Positions 8,942-16,378 of a DNA stretch of 16,378 bases are shown piece after piece. The translations under genes and the position numbers were made by a program. The notes beneath the pieces were generated by a model. It was given only the letters and a program-made list of their open reading frames with translations, made no database searches and had not been told where the DNA came from. Every line of letters begins with the position of its first letter. Positions within the stretch are counted from its first letter, which is position 1. This DNA comes from Ichthyophonus hoferi. Lineage: Eukaryota; Opisthokonta; Ichthyosporea; Ichthyophonida; Ichthyophonidae. Location: contig NAOQ01000278.1 of assembly GCA_002751075.1 (NCBI GenBank), positions 1 to 16,378 of the forward strand, written 5' to 3'.

Positions 8942-8999
8942 ATGAATATGATAGTCAGTATTACACAGACTAGCGTAGCTCGGCTACTAAGTACACCAG
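8942..8999 (+). other. XPNPEP3: XPNPEP3 exon 1: start codon and mitochondrial presequence
   Basis: Encodes MNMIVSITQTSVARLLSTP, with hydroxylated, hydrophobic and Arg residues and no acidic residue. It ends CCAG|GTATGC in phase 1 and joins exon 2 (acceptor CCCAG at 9861-9865) as Val. A second in-frame ATG follows at 8948. The start was chosen because exon 2 is closed upstream by an in-frame stop before its acceptor, and the phases agree. Directly before the ATG stands a perfect GTAAGT (8936-8941), which could be a competing donor. Confidence 0.7.
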
Positions 9000-9170
9000 G
9001 TATGCATCATAATTTTTTTTCTCTCTTTCTCTCCCTCTCCCTCTCTCTTTTTCTAAAAAAATTAAGATCCTTGATAAATATTAGTGCTATTCTCTGTTTA
9101 TATACATATACATTAAGTAACCTTTTTAATGTCAATACATTATATCTATCTAATACCTACCTCATGTATA

Positions 9171-9202
<32 letters not shown>

Positions 9203-12200
9203 CTAATAAATGGAACAAAATTACATCTGTACGCCTATAAGAGAGATAGTATAGGAATAAGAATCATTATACACTTAAAATGTATTTGTATATTAACTTG
9301 TTCACATATCCACAGTATATCTAACCTGGCTGTATAGACATTAAGTGTTTGTCTAAGGTCATTTTGTTGGATTATTATATGCAATAATTCCTTGATACAT
9401 ACGTACATACCATACTATCATACGATCATACATACTATCATACTAATACGTGTGCAATTATACTATTATGCATACATTCATGCATACTATTATACATTAT
9501 ACTGTTATACATACAAACACGTATATATATACGTACATACACATCATTTACATATATGTACAGTCAGTCACCTATAATATTAAGGCCTGTACATGCTACG
9601 CCACAATAGATTTTATTTTTATATTGAAATAAAATAATCTCCTACTTGGTTTCTTTCATTTATCAATAGAATTATACCTATTAATCTACCAATCAGTGTT
9701 ATCTGATATATAGGAAAAATATATTCTGTGATTTTGATTGATTGACCGGTTTTATTAGCCATACAAAACCAATCAAAATGCTTGTGTACAAGAGCAATAT
9801 TATACCAACATATGATTAGTTTTTCTGACTTATTAATTTAACACACCCATGATGATCGATCCCAGTGATTGGTGTGCGATGGGTATCCATGGTAACCTAT
9901 GGCCAGCCCACACCTAAATGCCACCCCCACCTTATGAAGGAGGGAGAAGGTAAGGAAATGCACTGAATGCCTGACTCTGTGTATCTTTATATAGTCCTGT
10001 GTTTGTATATTTATATATATGCATATATGTATGTATGCATTTACACATTTATTTTATTTTATGAAAGATCTTGTTGCCTATTGCATGTCTAAAGATCTAT
10101 CCACTATTAGCTCTCATTCAGCCAATTTTGAACCTTCTGTACACTTAGTATTGTCCAGTGGAAACCACTCTGCACGTATCTTATATTATATGCTATAAAT
10201 AGACACCAATCACTACAAATATATATTGCACCAAGAAAGAATCGCCCATACTTATATTGACAAATATATAGCAGTAATTATGCATTTATTCACCTATTAA
10301 ATAGAGTTCTTATAATTTATATATCTAATTTCTATGGCCATATGCACATATACTTATATACTCTCTATGTATTTCTATATATACAGACTAACCATTTACG
10401 TATTTGGGAAGTTATATCATTTTATACCGTACCATATAATATTATACCATATTATGCTCTATTACACTATAATGTATCACAATGTATCATACCATATCAT
10501 ACAATCATATCATATCATATCATATCATACCATGTCATATCATACCATGCCATATCATACCATATCATATCATATCATACTATATCATGCCATACCATAT
10601 CATATCATACTAAACCATGTCATACCATACCATATCATGCCATGCATATCGTTTTATACCATAGCATATCATATTATACCATATTATATCATACCATGTC
10701 ATGCCATATCATATCATGCCATGTCACACCATACTGTATCGTACTATATCATACCATGCAATATACCCTATCATACCATAACATACCATGCAATAGCATA
10801 CCATACCCTAAAATACCATAACACAGCATAACATGTATAACATACCCTATCATAGCATACCATATCTTATCTTACTATATCTTACCTTACTATACCATGC
10901 TCTATTTTCCTATATCATGTATCATACTATATTTTTCTATATATATAGTGACCCCTGGTACACCCCTTTCGGAATATAAACGACGCCAACTATCATTAAT
11001 GTCCCTTCTGCCTGAACATAGTTTGGCCATCATACCAGCTCATTCCTTGCTGTTGATGTCAGCAGATATACCGTATGTGTATAATGTATAATAACATACC
11101 TTGGATAATGTAATAGTTTGTATTGTACTGTGAATTAATACCTTATATTAGCATATAATATAATATAATATAATATAATATAATATAGTCCATATATGGG
11201 TTAAGATATATCTATTATTTTATAAACTTCATATATATTTTATGGACTGTTATTTATTTATATATTTTTCTCTCTATATCTATCTACCCTCGCTATCATA
11301 CACTGGCTCATACCAAACTGTACGATCATTACTTATACCATAATATGTATACCTGCAGATACCCCTTTAGACAAAATTCCGACTTCAGCTATCTTTGTGG
11401 CTTTGAAGAACCTGATGCGTTGCTATTGCTAAGTATGTATATATATATGTATGTATGTATGTATATCTTTATCTATCTATCTATCTTTATCTATATATAT
11501 ATATTAATCATTACCATTCCAGAATCCACTACCAAAGACAGAGCTCCCCGATCAGTTATGGTAGTTTCTCCTCAAGATCGGAATGCGTATGTTATTATCT
11601 ATTTCTCTACCAGTGTTATCTTTGTTGTATGCCATACAATACAATACAATACAATACAATACAATACAATACAACACAATACAATACAATACAATACAAC
11701 ACCATACAATACAATACAATACAATACAATATAATACATTACATTACAATACAATACAGTACAATACATTACAATACAATACAATACAATACAATACAAT
11801 ATAATATAATATAATATAATATAATATAATATAATATAATATAATATAATACAGTACAATACAATACAATACAGTATAGTACAGTATTAGGCTTCATATT
11901 GTGTTTAGCTTTATTCATAGGTAATTATAATATAACTAATAAACTATAACGCGCCTTTTTTTTTTGTGAAAAAAGAATTGTATTGTTAAAGTACTCTATT
12001 ATTTTCACACAAGTATACTAGCATTCTCTCGTATATGAAATGATAATTCATACATACATTCCTACTATAATACTCTTACACTATTATATTATTAAAAATA
12101 CATGCATATATATATATCGGAACCAATAGATGCATAGCATTAATTATTACTGAATTCAAAAATGCAAATTAAAATAGTTCTAAATATATATCCATGTATA

Positions 12201-13757
12201 CAATCTTTACTTTTCATGATTTCCAGCCACTTAGCTACCCACTAGATGTTCATCTAGGTGAAAGTAAGTAGACAGATCAGACCAATCATACACACCTACT
12301 CGCGTATATACTAACCAATCATGTACTGGTATGTGATTTACAGTATGCTATGGAACGGACCAAGAAGTGGTGTGGATGGGGCAATTTCCTTTTTTGGTGC
12401 GGATGAGGTAACTAACATCCAATCAGATACAACCTTTTCTCCCTCTACTTTTTTTTTCTTTATTATTTTTATTCTGAGTATTTCTGTATCTTTCTCTCTC
12501 ACTCTCCCTTTTCATCTTCTTCTCCTTCTCCCTTTGACTCCTTCACCCTATATTCATGTTACTTATTTTATGCTTTTTATCCTGTAGTTTTGTGCGTGTC
12601 TACTTTGATTCTTATTGGTTACACACGCACCACATCTTATGCAATTTCCTTATATAGTACAACCTCTGTCGTAATTACTCTCTCACTTTCTATTTCTATT
12701 TCTATTTTTTTTTCTTCTTCAGAATCAACATTAATTTATCATCTCAGTGACATCAATATATTTTAACGTGCTATTTGAATGGGTCTTGATCTATAATAAA
12801 AAATAAACACACTTTTTAACACCTTTAAATCATCTATCTATCCACAGGCCTATCCTCTATCCAAAACCAAGGACGTTTTAATTAATATGCTCCAATCACA
12901 ACCTCGTGTTTATTATAACAACACTACACAAAATGAAGTTGTTACACCCGCGATTAAAGCTGTCTTGGGTTAGTTCTATTGGTTCCTTTTTCCTTCCTCT
13001 CCCTCTCCCTCTCCCTGTCTCTCCATTCCGCTATACCTCATTCTCTCTGTGGCATTAAATTTACTTTTATTGCCAACCTTAATGACCTTATGAGATTGTA
13101 TGGTTATCTAATGCCCACGACCAATTATATTCTATATTCTCAATCCCCTTTCCTATAGTCATACATGATTATCTAGCAATGGTAAAGGGTAAGAATTTGT
13201 GCTTACGTCGTCATATTGACGTATTATGGATGTATATGGTGAGCCCTGGGTAGGCGTAAGAATGGAACAAAGGGCTTAGCCTCATAAGGTCTTGGATGTT
13301 GCCCTCTCCAATCAACAAAGACGCACCCAATGTTTATAACTGATTTGGACCTGGAGGTGAAATAAAAAGGGGGAGGGGTGTGTTATTATAGCGAATTAAA
13401 AAATTATTTCTCGAATTGTATTTCATATTTAGCAGAAAGTAGTAGATATAATAAGCATATCACCTTGTAATTGGATATAATTGGGTGCTCAGGAGAAACA
13501 CATAATACCTTCATTCCATTGGAGCGATATACCAGTGGGATGCGTGTGATAAAGAGCCAATACGAGATGGATATTATGAGGAGAGTAGGAAAGATTAGCG
13601 GTGCGGCAATGATTGAGGTAAAGGAGTTAATGTGGAGGGAGAGAGAATATGGGAATAGGATGTAGTTGTGTGTTCTTATAACATCCATGTCTGGTTATAT
13701 CTGTATTTAGTAGATATGTTTGCAGTCTATAATATGTATATTTATGTATATGCACAT

Positions 13758-13796
<39 letters not shown>

Positions 13797-16167
13797 CCAT
13801 AATTTGTATATTTATGTATATATACATTGCTATATCTATGCAGTCCATAATGTGTATATTTATATATGTATATAGTCCATAATATGTGTATTTAAGTATA
13901 TGTATATTCAGGTATATGTACATTAGTCTATACTAAGTATTAATTTTATCCCAGGCTATGAAAGCAACCAAACCAGGCCAGACTGAGCACCAGGTAATAG
14001 TAATGACGTAACATTGTACCAATGAATATATCAAACCACTGATATATATGCATAGTTTTAAAATATAATTATTATTTTATATTTTACTTATTTTAAATTT
14101 ACTTTAATTTGAATTAATTTTAATATTATATATATGACCTTTTTACTGTCTCGTACCTAAACTGCACCAAATCTTTCTTTTGTTCCTTTCCCTGACTATA
14201 TTCATTCCTATAAACTTACCTAAAATTTTTTCATGCAGCTTCAAAACATTTTAGAGTATTCTGTCAGAACTAAAGGCTGTCAGCGATTGGCTTACCCTCC
14301 TGTGGTGGCATCAGGGATTGGTGCTTTAACTCTGCATTATATTGCAAATGACCAAGTGATAAGGTAGAGCATGATATATTATAGAATTGTTTAAATGTGT
14401 TTACATTGTTAGCGTTATCTATACTACTATTGTACTATCATACTCGTATACTATAATGCTATTGCACTATTATACTCTTATCCTATTATACATTAGATCA
14501 GTTCCAATGATCTATACCTGCTAGAGAATCGCCCTGAAATGGCCTGGAAAAGTAATTAGAATTTTCCAAGTAGGATTGGTCTAACACTAACTAATTATTT
14601 TAGTGTTATAAGTGAAGTAATTAATATGGTTTTACCCTTATATCATCATACACGTTATCAGACTATCATGCTGTCATGCATACATACTATAATGTATTCT
14701 ATTATACTATATTATATTTTATTATACTCTATTATATTACATTGTATTATATAATATAATACCTACATATACGTATATACACACTAATATGTATACTTCT
14801 AAACATAGGAATGGCGACTTGGTACTCATAGATGCTGGTGGAGAATTAAATAATTATGCTAGTGATATTACTCGTACATGGCCATCCAACGGAAAATTCA
14901 GCGAACCGCAAGTAAGATTTAAACTTTAAATTTAATCTCTGTTGTTTACTTTATGGTATGATAGAAGAGTGTATGAAATTTGAAATTTCAATAGGAGGTT
15001 GGAGAGGTAAGGGAGGTCTATTAAGAGAGGTTTTAAGCAACGTTATTGATTGGGTATTTCAAAGATTGCTTCGTGATTGCCTGTTTTTTAGTGAGGATAA
15101 TGCAACTATAATCATATATTATTTGAAATATTGATTGGAGGGCGAGTTTATATAAGCTTTCACGTATTAATAAGGGTGTGATATCCAGGCAGAAATTTAT
15201 GAAGCTGTCCTGAAAACAAATAAAGAATGCATTAAGGTATGTATGTATGTATGTATGTATGTATGTATGTATGTATATATCTGGTTACTTCTTTATCAAT
15301 ATTTGATTATTCTTCCTATCTGGTGTTAACTGGATTAAAATATAATACACCTATTAGAACATATTACTATATTTATGCTCACTTTCTACCCCACAGGTCT
15401 GTAAGGCCAATGGCGACATATCTTTGGATGGACTCTATCGTCTATCTATATTCTTATTGGTTAATGAGCTTAGATCTCTTAAAGTTATTCCTTCAAGGTG
15501 TACTGAGTCAGAGGCTAGCCGAGTGAGTGATTGGCTAGATTGTTTTACACCCCCTTTCCCATCATCTAATCTATCCTTTGAGGACTCAACTTTATCCCAC
15601 TCTTACTGGCTACTATATGGTTCCTAGTGATTGAATATCCTATTTAAAAAGACGTCATTCCATTAGTCCTTTGGTTTTTAGGACCATCCCAACCAATTAG
15701 ATACGCTGAATATTTTTCTCCTTAGGCTGAGTGTTCTAGAATAATATGCCACTTACAGTAAGTAAATACCGTATGTTTAAAAAAATTAACAATCTCATTG
15801 ATTATTGTTCTTAGTCTTATTCAGCCAATGCAGAATTGCGCACGATTTAATGAAAATTGAAAAATATTTTTTAAAATACACTTAAGACATTTTCAATATA
15901 TCAATACAAATATTGAAGTACGGAAAAAATGGAAAATTATAATAAACTTGGTAAAAGCAATTTCAATAGCTTGTTAAAAGAAAAAAAGAAAAGAAAAAAA
16001 ATACGAATTTACAGACGTGGGTAAATACTTTGTAATACTTACATCAGGGGGGCTGGTTGGGAATGAGAATACAGTTAGTCAGTCGATGGTATCCCCATCA
16101 TGTAAGCCACTACCTAGGGATGGATACCCACGATACTGGAGATGTATCGAGACAGCAAGCTTTACGG
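8942..16167 (+). CDS. XPNPEP3: Xaa-Pro aminopeptidase 3, mitochondrial (16 exons modelled, C-terminus beyond right edge)
   Basis: M24B metallopeptidase of the ICP55/XPNPEP3 type, which removes the N-terminal residue of imported mitochondrial proteins after presequence cleavage. Exons: 8942-8999, 9866-9949, 10949-11072, 11359-11432, 11523-11586, 12344-12407, 12848-12968, 13159-13188, 13493-13617, 13955-13993, 14239-14363, 14809-14911, 15189-15236, 15397-15522, 15726-15757 and 16083-16167. All phases match (434 codons). Residues 1-30 look like a targeting presequence. The N-terminal domain shows YGQPTP and HPHLMKEGEVTPG (31-51), MSADIPYPFRQ (84-94), SYLCGFEEPDALLLL and WNGPRSGVDGA. The pita-bread domain shows AYPPVVASG, TLHY (His294), metal ligands Asp311 (LIDAGG) and Asp322 (SDITRTWPSNG), and HHVSHYLGMDTHD with ligand His415 and catalytic-type His422. 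The two Glu ligands and the ITIEPGIY block should follow beyond 16378; human is about 507 residues, from memory. Last exon ends CGG|GTAGGG. Only the junctions at exons 8, 15 and 16 are doubtful. Confidence 0.95.
9000..9865 (+). other. XPNPEP3 intron 1
   Basis: 866 bases. It holds a C/T-rich tract (9008-9055), a (TA)n run at 9175-9202, TACATACTATCATAC-type repeats at 9395-9545 and an inverted repeat at 9731-9779. The long frames at 8942-9337, 9392-9577 and 9450-9632 are read-through or repeat artefacts. Confidence 0.75.
9731..9779. repeat. Inverted repeat able to fold as a bulged hairpin
   Basis: ATTTTGATT (9731-9739) plus GGTTTT (9748-9753) is the reverse complement of AAAACC-AATCAAAAT (9765-9779), with an eight-base bulge and an eleven-base loop. 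It lies in intron 1, about 85 bases before exon 2. Confidence 0.6.
9950..10948 (+). other. XPNPEP3 intron 2, largely pentanucleotide array
   Basis: About 1 kb. The first half is ordinary AT-rich sequence with a 45-codon frame at 10061-10198 that matches nothing I know. The second half is the CATAY array. The acceptor is TATATATAG at 10940-10948. Confidence 0.75.
10425..10910. repeat. Degenerate pentanucleotide array, unit CATAY (CATAT/CATAC/CATGC)
   Basis: Nearly 500 bases of five-base period on the plus strand, core 10470-10720, with C/T and A/G variants scattered along it. Because five and three share no factor, two overlapping frames stay open for about 160 codons each (YHIISYHT...). These are repeat artefacts, not proteins. 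Confidence 0.95.
11154..11187. repeat. (TAATA)n pentanucleotide run in XPNPEP3 intron 3
   Basis: About seven near-perfect TAATA units in the 286-base intron between exons 3 and 4. Confidence 0.9.
11439..11505. repeat. Tetranucleotide runs in XPNPEP3 intron 4
   Basis: TATG units (about 11445-11464), then TATC units (about 11468-11495), then TA. They fill most of a 90-base intron that is flanked on both sides by confident exons. Confidence 0.85.
11632..11878. repeat. Pentanucleotide array that switches unit: (ATACA)n to (ATATA)n and back
   Basis: About 245 bases of five-base period in intron 5. ATACA units fill 11634-11800 with ACACA, ATACATT and ATACAGT variants. Then a homogeneous ATATA block runs from about 11801 to 11850, followed by more ATACA/ATACAGT units to 11878. 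Every open frame over it on either strand is an artefact of the period. Confidence 0.95.
11879..12343 (+). other. Rest of XPNPEP3 intron 5
   Basis: AT-rich, with a T9 run near 11958. A weak exon-like piece (TTCCAG at about 12221-12226, then CCACTTAGC) meets a stop at once in the gene's frame. A likely branch site CTAAC lies at 12310-12314, before the acceptor of exon 6. Confidence 0.6.
12408..12847 (+). other. XPNPEP3 intron 6, C/T-rich
   Basis: 440 bases with pyrimidine-rich stretches (12430-12545, 12675-12722, including TTTCTA repeats). There is no sign of a further exon; the flanking exons join in phase 0 as ADE-AYPL, matching the human DEAYTL. Confidence 0.8.
13159..13188 (+). other. XPNPEP3: XPNPEP3 exon 8: 30-base symmetric microexon
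   Basis: The acceptor CCCCTTTCCTATAG and donor AAAGG|GTAAGA bound a phase 1-1 exon encoding V-IHDYLAMVK-G. Joined to exon 9 it gives KGETHNTFIPLERYTSGMRVIKS, which fills the helical linker before the family's LRxIKSPxE block. Without it that linker would be about ten residues shorter. Because the exon is a multiple of three with equal phases, skipping it would keep the frame (LGETHNT). Confidence 0.7.
13200..13385. other. GC-richer island in XPNPEP3 intron 8, unassigned
   Basis: Composition here is much less AT-rich than the rest of the intron. It contains an inverted repeat TACGTC/GACGTA (13204-13223) and an AGCCCT/AGGGCT pair (about 13243-13277). The minus strand is open for about 50 codons (VINIGCVFVDWRGQHPRPY... 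to TAA at 13224) after an acceptor-like TTTCACCTCCAG. I recognise no family, and no box A/B tRNA-type promoter of a SINE was found. Confidence 0.35.
13722..13923. repeat. Minisatellite of about four units in XPNPEP3 intron 9
   Basis: Units start with (G)CAGTCYATAATNTGTATATTTATGTATA at 13722, 13791, 13840 and 13873. They have different lengths, partly because a (TA)n run (about 13762-13791) has grown inside unit 1. The array fills most of the 337-base intron. Confidence 0.8.
14364..14808 (+). other. XPNPEP3 intron 11
   Basis: 445 bases. TATACTATTATAC-type degenerate repeats occur at 14410-14500 and 14680-14765. A perfect hairpin AACACTAA (14583-14590) / TTAGTGTT (14600-14607) has a nine-base loop. 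There is no exon-like sequence. Confidence 0.7.
15237..15278. repeat. (GTAT)n microsatellite starting at an exon donor
   Basis: About ten GTAT units begin exactly at the donor of XPNPEP3 exon 13 (AAG|GTATGTATGT), so the array offers a series of overlapping GTATGT donor sites. The open frame at 15239-15526 starts in this repeat and is not the gene's frame. Confidence 0.9.
15726..15757 (+). other. XPNPEP3: XPNPEP3 exon 15: 32-base exon, possibly optional
   Basis: Strong borders (TTTTTCTCCTTAG and ACA|GTAAGT) and an open frame AECSRIICHL continue exon 14 in phase 0 and need the acceptor before 16083. If it is skipped, exon 14 joins in frame to another AG eight bases upstream (exon start 16075), giving SRLVSRWYPHH. 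That spacing is closer to the human protein. Both versions are frame-true and differ by eight residues. Confidence 0.5.
15758..16082 (+). other. XPNPEP3 intron 15
   Basis: A-rich stretch without coding signal, including an A/AAG-rich run at 15975-16000. Three possible acceptors precede the last visible exon: CATCAG (ends 16047), TACAG (ends 16074) and GTCAG (ends 16082). None has a strong pyrimidine tract. Confidence 0.6.
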
Positions 16168-16216
16168 GTAGGGAAAGAACTAAGGAACAGTTACTGTGAG
16201 CCTGTGCAGTTGCTGT

Positions 16217-16378
16217 GTTATATTATATTATATTATATTATATTATATTATATTATATTATATTGTGTTATATTATGTTATATTGTATTATATTATATTA
16301 TATTATATGATACTATATTATATTATATTATATTATAGTATATTATATTGTGTTATATTATGTTATATTGTATTATAT
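16217..16378. repeat. (TATTA)n pentanucleotide array, runs off the right edge
   Basis: Homogeneous TATTA units with TGTTA variants fill the intron after the last visible XPNPEP3 exon. A higher-order repeat is visible: TATTGTGTTATATTATGTTA appears near 16261 and again near 16347. Confidence 0.95.

Noticed and set aside
10334-10831. Two overlapping long open frames of 159 and 165 codons rich in Tyr, His, Ile and Ser
   Set aside because: They are translations of a five-base repeat, which keeps all three frames open when the 15-base superperiod has no stop. The region is intron 2 of XPNPEP3.
11455-11859. Several open frames on both strands (QYNTIQYNT and YCIVLYCIV types)
   Set aside because: Produced by the ATACA/ATATA array. 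The 5' part of the 11345-11734 frame overlaps true exons 4 and 5, but runs through their donors into the repeat.
12227-12255. Exon-like piece between XPNPEP3 exons 5 and 6 (TTCCAG then CCACTTAGC)
   Set aside because: Phase 2 entry gives a stop at the second codon, and the direct exon 5 to 6 join (RNA-MLWNGPRSG) matches the family without it.
13627-13923. 98-codon minus-strand frame in XPNPEP3 intron 9
   Set aside because: A Tyr/Ile/Asn-rich translation of the TA run and minisatellite.
1-16378. Mobile elements, virus-like elements, tRNAs, CRISPR
   Set aside because: No transposase, reverse transcriptase, integrase or capsid motif, no long terminal repeats, no tRNA box B (GGTTCGA) and no spaced direct repeats of CRISPR type were seen on either strand. 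All repeat arrays are simple or minisatellite DNA.

Overview
This is a piece of an AT-rich, intron-dense nuclear genome. Its three recognisable genes are all eukaryotic, split by GT-AG introns of about 90 to 1,000 bases, and contain very short coding exons (25, 30, 32 and 39 bases). The spaces between exons are full of simple repeats. XPNPEP3 and GOLT1 align closely with animal proteins recalled from memory, so an AT-rich animal or a close unicellular relative is a reasonable guess. I cannot name the organism.

Layout. (1) On the minus strand, 1322-3704 holds the first five coding exons of a mitochondrial asparaginyl-tRNA synthetase (NARS2). The catalytic half must lie beyond the left edge, and I found no exon in 1-1321. 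(2) 3705-5365 is the head-to-head space between NARS2 and GOLT1. It has C/T-rich tracts, a diverged 98-base duplication and a pair of G-rich motif modules near GOLT1. (3) On the plus strand, 5366-7487 is a complete five-exon Got1/GOLT1 vesicle-transport membrane protein of 148 residues. (4) 7488-8941 is its 3' flank, with a candidate poly(A) signal, GC-rich inverted repeats, a 59-base minisatellite and a small GC-richer island of unknown nature. (5) On the plus strand, 8942-16167 holds sixteen modelled exons of a mitochondrial Xaa-Pro aminopeptidase 3 (XPNPEP3/ICP55), about 434 residues so far. The C-terminal exons lie beyond the right edge. Its introns carry long pentanucleotide arrays, which produce most of the long but meaningless open frames here.

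Two of the three genes encode mitochondrial proteins: NARS2 charges tRNA-Asn in the organelle, and XPNPEP3 trims N-termini after presequence cleavage. GOLT1 acts in ER-Golgi traffic. Nothing shows that they work together; the arrangement looks like ordinary gene neighbourhood. I saw no transposase, reverse transcriptase, capsid gene, tRNA, rRNA or CRISPR array, and no clear new system. The most useful second looks are the splice choices in XPNPEP3 (start region, 30-base cassette exon, entry to the last visible exon), the paired promoter modules of GOLT1, and the two GC-richer islands at 8121-8262 and 13200-13385.
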